A stretch of DNA of 64,000 nucleotides from Apodemus sylvaticus (GCF_947179515.1 NC_067488.1:32306039-32370038), one strand, 5' to 3'. Positions 45,785 through 56,988 are shown, numbered from the stretch's first letter. Notes: generated from the sequence alone by a model not told the origin. Translations and numbers: made by a program.

Positions 45785-45972
45785 TCACAGCGTGTAGGGT
45801 GGGTGGGTGGGAATTTGTCTGTGGATGGGAGTACCCACAAAATCCAGAAAAGGGTGTCAGATCACCTAGAGCTAGAGTTATGTTGGACCAAAACTGCCAC
45901 GTGTATACAGGGAACCCTAGTCCTTTGAAAAAGTGGCAAGTGCTCTCAACTGCTGAGCCATCTCTAGCCCTA
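45785..45972 (-). mobile_element. B3 SINE, antisense
   Basis: It ends in 'CAACTGCTGAGCCATCTCTAG' (reversed A-box head). Inside are 'CCAGAAAAGGGTGTCAGATC' and 'AAAAAGTGGCAAGTGCTCTC', following reverse B3. Confidence 0.75.
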
Positions 45973-47910
45973 CAATTAGAATTATTTGGAATAAAATGTT
46001 CAGCATTCATTCAATAGGTACTCTGAAGAATAAGAAAGAGGAATAACAAAGGAAGAAATCAACAATAGGAACTAATGCAGAGGTGGTTCATTTACTAAAT
46101 TTAACAGACTTTTAAAAATTGTGCTAATGTACTCAAAAACATCAAGAGCAGGCTACAGAACACTATAGCACTATCAGAAAGAGAAATCTGTAATAAAGAC
46201 TCAAACAGAAATTAAAGAATTGAAAATACAATAACCAAATACTACAATGATTAGATATAGTAAATTAAGGACCGCTCATACAAAGACTGGTAGTCTGAGT
46301 GAGATACATCAACAGAAAATGTCCAATCTAAAGCCTGGGGTGAGGGTGGGGTTGGGGGGAATAACAGCGTACTGAAAATCCAAACAAAAGGATAGAGAGG
46401 CAAATCTATAATGAAGAATTACTGTATAATAGATAATATAGCTCTGATATTATAATAAAGATTATTTTAGGCAAGAAGAAGTTTTAATGATAAGAGGGGC
46501 TTCTTTGCAATGACAAAAGAAAAAAGATGATGTACCTAAAAGACCAAATACTCTCCATGTACATTCACAGAAGAGCACAGGATTAGATTGTAGGAAATGA
46601 GGGAACTATCAGGAAATAGACAAGATGATAATCATGGTGGAAAGCTTACCAAACTTCTCTGTAATTATTGGCAAATGCAGGCAAAAACCCAGTTCCGTGT
46701 TCTTTTCCCTAAACTTCTTGACAATGTTAGTAATGAATTTAGCAGTGCTGTGTCATGGCTGGAAAGTGACACTTACCTACATAAGAAATAGAGAGAGAGA
46801 AATTTATTTAACTCCACATATAGCAAATATCTTTCTATCTTCACTTTATTATACCCATGTTTCATTTTATCTATCTGCATTTCCCACTCACAAACTCTTA
46901 ATTATCAGAAAAATATCCTGAAATTTTTAGAATACTAGCTGCAGTAATAATATTCTTTTAAATATACTTGGAACATACATTCAAATTGATTATATACTGT
47001 AATATGAAAGCAAGCTTTGATGTTTTCCAACATTTACATCATTTGAAATATATTGTAAGGAGACACAAGTTGTAATCAAAACTAATAAAAATAGAATATT
47101 AAGAAGTTCTTAAATGTCTGAAAAATTAAACAATGTCCTAATGAATTACCATGAATGAATGGTAAAACCAATTATACATGAGAGATCAGGTTAACTAATG
47201 CTGAGGATGTAACAGTTTAAAGCATGTAGTGATCAGCTAAATCTGTTCATACGTTAGAAAGGATGAACTGCAAAAATCATCTCAAGGAGCTGACATTTCA
47301 AAAATAGTATTAAACAAACACAAATGAAAAGAAAATAGAAGGACAGAAATAATTTGGATTCTGGCATGGACAAATCTGAGAAGAGTTAATGAGCCAACAG
47401 TTGGGTGTGATAAAACCCATAAGTCAATGAAGTCACAGATCAATGAAAGGCAAAGAGAGAAAGAGATGACCAAGTTAGAAATGTCAAAATTTAAAACCAC
47501 CTAATATCATTTAGAGAAATACTAGTAGGTCTCAATAGAGTACTGGACTCTGACTATAGAACAATATATTCAATATGTAAAGATATCAATTGTTTCCAAG
47601 TTAACATATATGCTATGAGCTCCATATCAAATGCTCAGACCTGTTTGTGAATGTTAGCCAGCTAATGCTAAATGTATAGAAAATGTAATGGGTTAAGCAG
47701 AGATGTGAAAATTACAAGATACATTGCATTATGAGATGGATGTGAAGACAGATCACAGAGTCACAGTTAACTAAGTCTATTCAAAGATAAGCAAAGAGAT
47801 CAATAAAGCTAAAAACAGAAATACAGAAACAGGCTCATCCACTGTCACAAAATTACAATGAAGAGAACACTGTTGTTCAGTGGAAAATAATGAAGCATAA
47901 AAGCTTTTTC
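45973..47910. other. unique AT-rich intergenic DNA
   Basis: About 1.9 kb of A-rich sequence. Parts (46.0-46.5 kb and 47.0-47.8 kb) have the composition of decayed LINE ORFs, but no definite alignment word was found. Confidence 0.3.
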
Positions 47911-47914
47911 CTTT

Positions 47915-48122
47915 ATTTTATTTGATACACATCAATGTTTTGTGAGCTTTATATCTATTGTCCATGTTGGGGGACAACCGAGGAGGCCAAAAGAAAAGTG
48001 TTAGATCCCCTGAAACTGGAATTACAAAGGGTTATAAACAACATTGTAAGTGCTGGAAATCAAACCCAGATCCTCTTCAAGAGCAGCCAGTACTCTTAAA
48101 TTCTGAGCCATCTCTCCAGTCC
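47915..48122 (-). mobile_element. B3 SINE, antisense
   Basis: 'GTTAGATCCCCTGAAACTGG', 'ATTACAAAGGGTTATAAACAA', 'GTGCTGGAAATCAAACCC', 'AAGAGCAGCCAGTACTC' and the terminal 'GAGCCATCTCTCCAGTCCC' give the reversed B3 order. Confidence 0.85.
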
Positions 48123-48163
48123 CAAAAATGAGCTTTCAATAAATAGTGTCTTGATAGCCATGA

Positions 48164-48320
48164 CTATATATTATATATTATATATTATCATATATCATAT
48201 GTCATGTGTCATATGTCATATGTCATGTGTCATATGTCATATGTCATATGTTATATGTTATGTGTTATGTGTTATGTTATTACATATATATTAAATGTTA
48301 AATATTAAATATTATATCAA
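48164..48320 (+). repeat. heptamer minisatellite (ATATGTC/ATGTGTC)n and TATAT(T)A tract
   Basis: From about 48189 to 48280 the sequence is built of 7-base units in which ATATGTC and ATGTGTC alternate, drifting to ATATGTT and ATGTGTT at the right. TATATTA units flank it on both sides. Confidence 0.9.
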
Positions 48321-48504
48321 GTCTTCAGAAGCATTTCATATCTAGATGAAAAATGTCCAAAATAGTAGTGTTACTACCAAATAACCTTGAAGGTGATCCT
48401 GACAATATTCAAATATTTTTAATATTTGAATAGACAAATATTAAAAAAGAAAAACGTGACAAATTACATTTACTTACCACGAAGAGAAAGACTGATAATT
48501 TAAA

Positions 48505-49095
48505 AATTCAATTAAGAAACACATGTTCATGTGATAACATGCTCAAATGTTGCCTACACTGCATATAGGTGATACTCATCAGACCTTCTCCTGCACCACC
48601 CTGCCCCCTTTCTGATTCCTGCAATTGCTCTTTAGCACACACGTTGGCTTTTTTAGTTTTAGTTTTAGGATAATAAGTGGTACTTGTCCCTCTTTCTCTT
48701 AACATAACGTGCTCCATTCCCTTTCATTCATTTTGCTGCAAATGATGGGACATTACTGTTCGTTGTGACTTAATAATATTCCATTGTATTATATACACCG
48801 TATTTTTTATATGCATGCATGAGCCGATGAGCACAGAGGTTAATTCTGTGTCATAGTAGCAAGGGTCTCTTCTGGATGTTAACATCATTCCCTTCGGATA
48901 TACAGCTGGGAATAGAAAAGCCAGATCATTGGTAGCCAGATTTTTAGAGTTTTGCTTTGTTTTGTTCTATTTCTTTTTGTTTAAGGGGATCTTCAGATTG
49001 TTTTCTAGGATGTCTATATGAATTTATATTCCCAACAAAAAGATTATAAGGGCTACTTATTTCTCCACATACCCACCACCATCTATTATTTGTTG
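48505..49095 (-). mobile_element. old L1 ORF2 3' region, antisense
   Basis: 'TGCTCCATTCCCTTTCATTC', 'GACTTAATAATATTCCATTG', 'TTCGGATATACAGCTGGGAA' and 'TATGAATTTATATTCCCAAC' correspond to reverse-complement L1 ORF2 C-terminal coding and flank. Much more diverged than the other L1 copies, probably a pre-rodent L1. Confidence 0.65.
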
Positions 49096-49139
49096 TTAAT
49101 TGTCACCCCCAAATGAAGGGAATTGCAGTTTTTGGGTTT

Positions 49140-49754
49140 TTTTTTTTTATTTGAATCCCCAAAGAGTATCGGGCATCAAAATAATAGAAGAATTTCAAAT
49201 TGGTGATAAAGCAGAGCATGCCCAAGAACTTAGAAAATAAGAACAAAACAAAGTAAAGCCAAACATAAGAAAATAAATGGACCACAGAAGACATCAGTGA
49301 CACAGTAAAGGGAAAGAACGTCACAGTTTGTTATTTGAAAAGTAATTGATCAAACTTGGCAAGACTTTAGAAAGGGAGAGAGGAGGAGAGGGAGAAATAA
49401 AGCTAAACATGTAAAATCTTAATAAAAACTACAGGAATTCAGTAGCAATGAGGATTGTTTTATGAAACTATCCCTTAACAAAGGGAACTATCTAGAAAAA
49501 AAACAGTCAAATTTCTATATACATATGACCTAGCAAAACTAACACTAGGGGATATAAAACCCTGAATAGACAGAAACAAGTCATATGATTAATAGTAAAA
49601 ACAGACAGAATGTCTTCTAAAAGACACATGGACTGGGTGTCTCTGTTACTCAAACTTTTAAAGTAAACCAATGCTTCTCAATCTATATCACAGAATAAAA
49701 TGGAAAGAACTCTTTCAAACTTATGAGACATTATCATAAGCAAAACTTGAAGCA

Positions 49755-49785
<31 letters not shown>

Positions 49786-50770
49786 CACAAACACTATAGA
49801 CCAATATCAGTGAAAAATGCAAAAGGCCTTAATAAAGTCAAGAAGCTAACCACCAAGAAAAATCAAACAACCCAATCAAAAAATGGAGTATAGAACTAAA
49901 CTAAGAATTCACAACTGAGGAATCTCAAATGACTGAGAGGCACCTAAAGAAATGTTCAAAGTCCTAAGACTCTACCTTACACCAATAACAGTGGCTAATA
50001 TCAAAACCTCAGGTGACAACACATATTGTGGAGGATATGGAGAAAGAGGAACACTCCTCCACTGCTGGTAGGATTGCAAATTGGCACAACCACTCTGGAA
50101 ATCAATCTGGATGTTCCTCAGAAAAACTGGAAATAGATCTATCTACCTGAAGGCTCAGCAATACCATGCTTGGGAATATATCCAAAAGATGCCCCACCAA
50201 GCCACAGAGACACATGTTCCACTATGTTCATAGCAGCCTTGTTTGTAATAGCCAGAAGCTAGAAACAACCCAGATGTCCCATAACAGATTGTAACAGATG
50301 TTTACACAATGGAATAATACTTACTCAGCTATTAAGAATGAGAACATCCTGATTTTTACAGGCAAATGGAAGGAACTAGAAAATATCATCCTGAGTGAGG
50401 TAACTCAGACCCAAAAGGACATGCATGGTATGTGCTCACTAATAAATGGATATTAGCCTAAAAAAATAAGTACAGAATACTCAAGATACAGTCTCAGGAC
50501 TCAAAGAGGAGGACCTTAGATGAAATGCCCTACAGTGGAGAGAAGGAACTTGTAGAGCCCACCTCCAGCAGGAAGACAGGGCATCAAGCCAGGGAGGGGT
50601 TGCCATCCCACAGGCAAAACTCTGACCCATAATTGTTCCTGTCTGAAATAACTGCAGGGATGGAAATGGAGAAGGTCCAGCGTCAGGCCCAATTGGATCC
50701 AGCTCAAGGGGAGGCCCCAAGGCCTGACAGGATTACTGAGTCTGTGGAGCACTCACAAAAGGGACCTATC
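49140..50770 (+). mobile_element. L1 (left half) with internal deletion and Lx-type 3' UTR
   Basis: Decayed ORF2 upstream sequence occupies 49140-49755, and a CA run has expanded at 49755-49784. From about 49790 it jumps from the early RT region to the ORF2 C-terminal part ('CACTCCTCCACTGCTGGTAG'). The ORF2 end follows at about 50456 ('AATAAATGGATATTAGCC'), then the Lx-type 3' UTR (50480-50770). That 3' UTR is interrupted at 50770 by another L1 and resumes at 53240. Confidence 0.8.
49755..49784 (+). repeat. (CA)n microsatellite
   Basis: CA run inside the decayed L1 ORF2. Confidence 0.95.
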
Positions 50771-52560
50771 TCCATATCTTTTCAATATAGTTCTTGAAGT
50801 CCTAGCTAGAGCAATTAGACAACAAAAGGAAGAAGTCAAAGGGATACAAATTGGAAAGGAAGAAGTCAAACTATCACTATTTGCAGATGATATGATAGTA
50901 TACTTAAGTGACCCTAAAAACTCTACTAGAGAACTCCTACAGCTGATAAACAACTTCAGCAAAGTGGCTGGCTACAAAATCAATGCAAGCAAATCAGTAG
51001 CCTTTATATATTCAAAGGATAAGCAGACTGAGAAAGAAATTAGGGAAATGACTCCCTTCACAATAGCTACAAACAGTATAAAGTATCTTGGGGTGACTCT
51101 AACCAAACAAGTGAAAGACCTATATGACAAGAACTTCAGATCTCTGAAGAAGGAAATCAAAGAAGACCTCAGAAAACGGAAAAATCTTCCATGCTCATGG
51201 ATTGACAGGATTAATATAGTTAAAATGATCATCTTGCCAAAGGCAATCTAGAGATTCAATGCTAGCCCCATAAAAATCCCAACCCAGTTCTTCATAGAGC
51301 TAGAAAGAGTAATTCTCAAATTCATCTGGAATAACAAAAAACCCAGGATAGCTAAAACTATTCTCAACAGTAAAAGAACTTCAGGGAAATTCAGTATCCC
51401 AGACTTTAAACTTTATTACAGAGCAATAGTGATAAAAACTGCATGGTATTGGTACAATGTCAGGCAAGCGGATCAATGGAATAGGATTGCAGACCCAGAA
51501 ATGAACCAACACACCTATGGTCACTTGATCTTCAACAAAGGAGCTGAAAGCATCCAGTGGAAAAAAGATAGTCTTTTCAACAAATGGTGCTGTTTCAATT
51601 GGAGGTCAGCATGCAGAAGAATGCGAACCGATCCATTCTTATCTCCTTGTACTAAGCTCAACTCCAAATGGATCAAGGACCTCCACATAAAACCTGACTC
51701 ATTAGAACTAATAGAAAAGAAACTGGGGAAGACCCTTGAGGACATGGGCACAGGGGGAAAGTTCCTGAATAGAACACCAATAGCTTATGCTCTAAGATCA
51801 AGAATTGACAAATGGGACCCCATAAAACTACAAAGTTTCTGTAAGGCAAAGGACACTGTCAAAAGGACAAAACGTCAACCAACAGATTGGGAGAGGATCT
51901 TCACCAACCCTAAATCCGACAGGAGGGCTAATATCTAATATATACAAAGAACTCAAGAAAGTAGAACCCAGAGAAACAAATAACCCCATTAAAAAGTGGG
52001 GTACAGAGCTAAACAAAGAATTTTCACATGAAGAACTTCGGAGGGCTGAGAAACACCTTAAGAAATGTTCAACATCATTAGTTATTAGGGAAATGCAAAT
52101 CAAAACAACCCTGAGATTTCACCTCACACCAGTCAGAATGGCTAAGGTCAAAAACTCAGGAGACAGCAGGTGTTGGCAAGGATGTGAAGAAAGAGGAACA
52201 CTCCTCCACTGCTGGTGGGATTGCAAGATGGTGCAACCACTTTGGAAATCAGTCTGGTGGTTCCTCAGAAAACTGGGCATGACACTTCCTGAGGACCCTG
52301 TTATACCACTCCTGGGCATATACCCAGAGGATTCTTCAGCATGCAATAAGGTCACATGCTCCACTATGTTCATAGCAGCCCTATTTGTAGTAGCCAGAAG
52401 CTGGAAAGAACCCAGGTGTCCTTCAACGGAGGAATGGATACAAAAAAATGTGGTATATTTACACAATGGAGTACTATTCAGCCATTAGAAACAATGAATT
52501 AATGAAATTCTTAGACAAATGGATGGAGCTGGAAAACATCATACTAAGTCTCAAAAGATC
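50771..52560 (+). pseudogene. L1 ORF2 (RT palm to C-terminus), few lesions
   Basis: The frame holds FADDMIVYLSDP, SKVAGYKINASKS and YLGVTLTKQVKDLYDKN (50892-51251). It then continues through IWNNKKPRIAKTIL-type thumb residues and the WNRIADPEMNQHTYGHLIFNKGA segment (51429-51938), and the cysteine-rich C-terminal part with CWWDCKMVQPLWKSVW (52093-52488). Lesions are a TAG at 51249-51251, a one-base insertion near 51922-51927 in a purine run, and an extra A in the A-run at about 52442-52447, which shifts the frame before the WYIYTMEYYSAI block. Otherwise close to a functional-type sequence. Confidence 0.85.
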
Positions 52561-52861
52561 AATCATGGTATGCACTCACTGATAAGTGGATATTAGCCTA
52601 GAAACTTTGAATACCCAAGACATACTCCACATATTAAATGGTTTCCAAAAAGAATGGAGGTGTGGCCCCTGGTTCTGGAAAGACTCAGTGCAAGAGTATA
52701 GGGGAATTCCAGAACAGGGAAGGGGGAAGGGGTAGATGGAGGAACAGGGGGAGGGAAGAGGGCTTATGGGACTTGCGGGAAGTGGGGACCCAGAAAAGGG
52801 GAAATCATTTGAAATGTAAATAAAAAATGTCAATAAAAAAAGAAAAGAAAAAAAGAAAAAG

Positions 52862-53235
52862 AATGTATATATTTCATAGCTGTAACTGTACAATGCATGG
52901 TATGTGGAATATACGTGCTAAGATGTAGTCGCGATACAAAACACATTACAAAGGTAAGACATTTCTCTTCCTTAGTGCTAACATAACCCTAAACCTAAGC
53001 ATAACCCTAAAACACTATGCATTACAACGTGTTGTTTAGGAAAAGCAAGATAATTACGCACAATACATGATTAGTTCTAGTAGCGATTAAGTATTTCTAA
53101 TTCATACGTGGTTGTATTTACAACACTGTATTTCCTTAAAATGTGGTATTCGCATATATATTTCTTAGGGAAAACTGTACAGTGCATTGTATGTGAAAGA
53201 AATGTGATTAGACAAAGACGCAACACAGAAAAAAA
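52862..53235 (+). other. non-L1 DNA carried at the L1 3' end (transduced segment)
   Basis: About 370 bp differ in texture from everything around: several CpGs (GTCGCGAT, TACGTG, TTACGCAC, ATTCGC), telomere-like words (ATAACCCTAAACC and ATAACCCTAAAAC near 52980-53012), and an internal repeat spaced 289 bp (TGTACAATGCATGG at about 52887, TGTACAGTGCATTG at about 53176). This suggests a satellite or subtelomeric source. No canonical AATAAA precedes its short A-run. Confidence 0.7.
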
Positions 53236-53239
53236 GGGG

Positions 53240-53715
53240 GGGACCTATCATGACTGCCCTCTGAAAGACCCAACAAGAAGTTGAGTCAGATGCAGATATT
53301 TGCACCCAACCAATGTACAGAAGCTGCTGACGCCTGTGGCTGAATTAGGGAAAGCTGGAAGAAGCTGAGGAAGAGGGTGACCCTGTAGGACCAGCAGTCT
53401 CAATTAACCTGGACCTCCGACATCTTTCAAACACTGGACCACTAACCAGGCAGCGTACACCAGCTGATATGAGGCCCCCAACACACATACAGCATAGGAT
53501 TGCCAGGTCTTGGTTCAGTCAGAGAAGATGCACCTAACCCTCACATGACTAGAGGCCCAAGGGAGTTTAGAGGTCTGGTGGAGTAGGGGGGTGGGGACAT
53601 CTTCATGGAGACAGGGTGCTGGGAGAAAGTATGGGCTGTGGACCAGTTGGAGAGTGGACAGGGAGGGGAATAAAATCTGGAGTGTAAATAAATAAACAAA
53701 CAAACAAACAAAAGA
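53240..53715 (+). mobile_element. L1/Lx-type 3' UTR, right half of interrupted copy
   Basis: It continues exactly where 50770 stops: 'GGGACCTATCATGACTGCCC', then the same order of words as copy 1, polypurine tract, 'AATAAAATCTGGAGTGTAAA' and an AAAC-type tail to 53712. Confidence 0.8.
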
Positions 53716-53794
53716 TTTTAAAAATGATTAATACTCTTTTTTAAAAGAAAAAGAAACTAAGATTCAGTTTTTAAAAATACTTTTTAAAGAACCG

Positions 53795-53960
53795 CAATAT
53801 GGGCTGGCAAGGTGGGTCCTCTAATCAAGGTGCCTGAGGCCAAGTCTTGATGCCCTGAGTTTGATCCCAAATGCCCACATGGTAAGAGAAGGAAATGACT
53901 CCAGCAAGTTTTCCTCTGATTCTCATACTGAGTACCATGGCACACAATAAACAGTGAATG
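53795..53960 (+). mobile_element. RSINE1/B4-type SINE
   Basis: 'GGGCTGGCAAGGTGGGTCC' head, 'GATGCCCTGAGTTTGATCCC' (B box), 'GGTAAGAGAAGGAAATGACTCC' and 'CAAGTTTTCCTCTGATTC' give the RSINE1 order. An (AATG)n tail at 53955-53982 separates it from the next L1. Confidence 0.75.
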
Positions 53961-53984
53961 AATGCATACATGAATGAATGAGAA

Positions 53985-54975
53985 TTAATTTTTTTTATTA
54001 TTTTTATACACTCCATATTTTATTCCCCACCCGCCAACCCCTTTGCACCCTCTGACTGTTCCACATCCCATACCACCTCCCCTTCCCCTCTCTCCACATG
54101 GCTGTCCCTACTCCCCTCCCCCCGCCACCCCACCTGACCTCTAAACTCCCTGGGGCCTCCAGTCTCTTGAGGGTTAGGTGCATCACCTCTGGATGAACAC
54201 AGACCCGGCAGTCCTCTACTGGATGTGTGCTAGGGACCTCATGTCAGCTGGTGATGCTGCCTGTTTAGTAGTCCAGTATTTGAAAAATCCCAGGGGTCCA
54301 GATTAATTGAGACTGCTGGTCCTCCTCCAGGGTCGTCCTCGGCTTCTTTCAGCCTTCCCTATTTGAACAGCAGAGGTCAGCTGCTTCTGTCCATTGGTTG
54401 GGTGCAAATATCTGCATCTGACTCTTTCAGCTATTTGTTGGGTTTTGCTAGGTCCCTTTTTGTGAGTGCTCCATAGCCTCAGTAATAGTGTCAGGCCTTG
54501 GGACCTCCCCTTGCACTAGATCTCACTTTGAGCCAGTCACTGGACCTTCTTTTCCTCAGGTTCCTCTCCATTTCCTTCCCTGTAATTCTTTCAGGCAGGA
54601 ACAATTTTGGGTCAGAGTCATGACTGTGGGATGGTCTCGCACTCCCTCATTTGAAGCCCTGTCTTCCTGCTGGAGGTGGGCTCTATAGGTTCCCTCTCCC
54701 TACTGTCAGGCATTTCATCTAAGGTCTCTCCCTTTTAGTCCTGTGAGTCTCTCACCTCCCAGGTCTCTGGTGCATTCTGGAGGGTTCCCCCAACCTCCTA
54801 TCTCCTGAGGTTGCCTGTTTCCATTCTTTCTGCTGGCCCTCAGGGCTTCAGTCCTTTTCCCTCCCACAAAGTCAGATCAGGTTCCCCTTTCCCCCCTCTC
54901 TCCCCTCTCCCCACCCCATCCACTTTCCCTCCCAAGTCCCTTCCTCCCCATTAAGGACTGTAAAACATAATAATA
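53985..54975 (-). mobile_element. L1/Lx-type 3' UTR, antisense (copy 3)
   Basis: T-rich left edge, the polypyrimidine complement of the polypurine tract (54010-54130), then reversed copies of the same phrases seen at 17.8-18.7 kb ('CTCCAGTCTCTTGAGGGTTAG', 'CTTCTGTCCATTGGTTGGG', 'GGAGGTGGGCTCTATAGG', 'GGCATTTCATCTAAGGTC'). It lies only about 270 bp from copy 2 in opposite orientation. Confidence 0.8.
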
Positions 54976-55004
54976 TTTGGAAATGAAAAACAATATACAG
55001 GAGT

Positions 55005-55118
55005 CACTAAAATGGTTCAGGACACTTGCAACCAAGGTTGAAGACCTCAAGTTCCATCCTTAGCATTCACATGGTAGAAGGAGAGAATCCACTTCTATAA
55101 GCTGTCACCTGGCCTACA
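55005..55118 (+). mobile_element. tRNA-derived SINE (RSINE1/B4-like)
   Basis: 'TCACTAAAATGGTTCAGGAC', 'GAAGACCTCAAGTTCCATCC' and 'GGAGAGAATCCACTTCTAT' then 'GTCACCTGGCC' match a diverged SINE that leads into CA repeats. Confidence 0.65.
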
Positions 55119-55520
55119 CACACTCACTCACATACACTCACATACACACACACTCACACAGTCACATACAACAAACACGCTCACTCACACACTCACACAC
55201 ACACAGTCACACACTTGCATGCACATTAATACATACACACACATTTACACACTCAACCACATACAGTCACACACACACATACACACTCACACTCATACAT
55301 ACACGTACACAGTCACACACACTCGCACACATATACACACTCACATGCTCACTCACACATACTTGCATGCACATTAATTCATAGACACACAGTCACACAC
55401 TCACACACATACAGTCACCTACACTCATACATTCAAACACATATGAACACTTACACGGTCACTCACAGTCACTCACAAACACACACAGTCTCTCGATCAC
55501 AAGCACACACACACACACCT
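55115..55520 (+). repeat. CA/CACT-rich minisatellite
   Basis: About 400 bp built of CACA, CACT, CATA and CAGT units. The word 'CTTGCATGCACATTAAT' occurs at about 55214 and again at about 55362, so a longer unit of about 148 bp is duplicated within it. Confidence 0.9.
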
Positions 55521-56020
55521 ATAATAATAATGAGGAGGAAGTGGAGCAGAAAGAAATGCATTTTTAATGAACGACACACAGAAAAAGTCATGGCTACAAT
55601 GCTCATAGCTCTTTAGTGACTCGAGAAAGCCCACACATTCTGTTCTGAGCTGACTCAAGACCTTGCTGAACACATAAGAAAGAAGCAGAACGTGCTGTGA
55701 AGGGTGCTCTGCTTTGCCTTTAACTGGACTGGTGCTGCCTCCTGGCAGCTGTGGAGCACGAAGGAGTCAGCGCCCGCCCACAACATGAGCACCAGTTTTC
55801 CCAGGATCTTCATCAGAATCCTGTCCTCCATCTGCCCTGTACTCAAGCCCACTGCCCCCCGCCCCCCCCCCCCGCACAACTGTCTTGACAGACAGCAGCA
55901 GAGCACAGGCTCCTCGGCGGGACGAGTCCACATGCACGACTGCCTTCATCTCCCAACCCCTAAGACCATCTCCGTGCAACAGTACCCAGTCTGAAAACAA
56001 GACAATTATTTTTGTCCTAA
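55521..56020. other. GC-richer unique segment with C-run
   Basis: Higher GC than most of the window, with CpGs and a C-rich run at 55854-55873. Overlapping ORFs on both strands (for example 55655-55933 minus and 55704-55994 plus) have no domain that I recognise. Not enough CpG for a firm island call. Confidence 0.35.
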
Positions 56021-56266
56021 GGGGCTTGCACAGAGTAGAGGAAGAGAGCTAGAAAGAAGAAGGGGGGTTGGGACAGGGGCAGGGGGGGTGGACAGGAGCC
56101 CCGCACAGTGTGGTTCCTTTTCAGGAAGCAGCCGGGCTGGATCTCCAAGGGCAGCTCATGTTTTCTCAAGATGCCTTTTCTTTGAGGTCCCCCACTCCGG
56201 ATACCCCAGTGCCCTCCTTTCAGCCCTGGCCTTTGCATCACCAGCAGCCAGAGGAAGGAGCGGAGG

Positions 56267-56988
56267 CATAGCAGCGGTCACAGTTCGCTTGGATAAACTC
56301 TACCATAATCTTCAGAAACCTCAATGCTCAAGGTGCAGGGGAAGATTGGAGGAAACTTGTTTTTCCGTTGGTTTCTCTGTGACTGCTGTGGCTGGTCATT
56401 CCTAGAACAGGAAGCTGTGGAAATTTAGGTGGGAGACATTATTCTGACCAGTCGGGTTTCTTCACCAGTCTAGGGTACAACTGATTAGGAAAAGCTTCAT
56501 ACTTGCATAACCTCCTTCCTGGAGGGAGGCGGGGCAGCTTCCCATGAAAAGGTGAATGGGCTTCTGGCTTGCTCAGAGACACAGAAGGCTCTCTTCAGTT
56601 GCAAGGCTCCTGTCCACCCCACCCCCACACCCCACTCATAATTCTTAGGGCCGGAAATGGGAGCTATCCATTCACTCAAGTGTTTATAGACTGTCTTTCC
56701 TACTAGGTGTTTGGAAAACCTCAATAAACAAAATGAAGGACCCTGTGCCAATGGGTTTATATTTTAGTACAGTGAGAAAGTAAATGGAAATAAATAAGGC
56801 AATGCTGTATTAGAAGGTGCTAAGAGAAACTTTTTGAAAGGCAGAGAGGGGCAGGATGAGAGGCATTGGTGGGGGGGGGGGTTGGAAAAGGAGCTAGGTA
56901 GCCATTTTGGATGGAGTACAGAGTCAGGCTTCAAGAAGCCTGGGCAGAGAGGGTGAGTTTATCCAAGCGAACTGTGACGGCTGCTATG
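56267..56988. repeat. 34-bp inverted repeat across 654 bp
   Basis: Left copy 56267-56300 and right copy 56955-56988 are reverse complements at 33 of 34 positions; the core is GTCACAGTTCGCTTGGATAA. Match stops sharply on both sides. The sequence is not a known repeat to me. Confidence 0.95.
56665..56885 (-). mobile_element. L2 3' fossil, antisense
   Basis: 'TTCACTCAAGTGTTTATAGAC', 'CCTACTAGGTGTTTGGAAAA', 'AATAAACAAAATGAAGGACC' and 'GTGAGAAAGTAAATGGAAAT' follow the reverse-complement L2 3' end ('TTCAACAAATATTTATTGAGC ... GTGCCAGGCACTG'). Confidence 0.7.

Larger units (their letters stand above)
50771..53239 (+). mobile_element. young L1 insertion with probable 3' transduction
   Basis: A 2.47-kb insert lies inside the older L1 3' UTR, bracketed by GGGACCTATC at 50761-50770 and 53240-53249 (AAAAGGGACCTATC on the left). 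It starts within ORF2 just before the FADD motif, so it is 5'-truncated, and runs through the 3' UTR to an A-rich tail at about 52834-52861. A further 370 bp of non-L1 DNA then precedes a short A run (53230-53235) and the second duplication. The uninterrupted target is seen in the 17.8-18.7 kb copy. Confidence 0.85.

Noticed and set aside
50892..52488. Active L1 ORF2
   Set aside because: The copy is 5'-truncated inside the RT domain and has a stop codon plus two frameshifts, so it cannot move by itself.
55655..56405. CpG-island promoter with first exon
   Set aside because: GC is raised and CpGs occur, but the CpG density looks too low, and no coherent ORF, splice donor or TATA/initiator combination could be supported.
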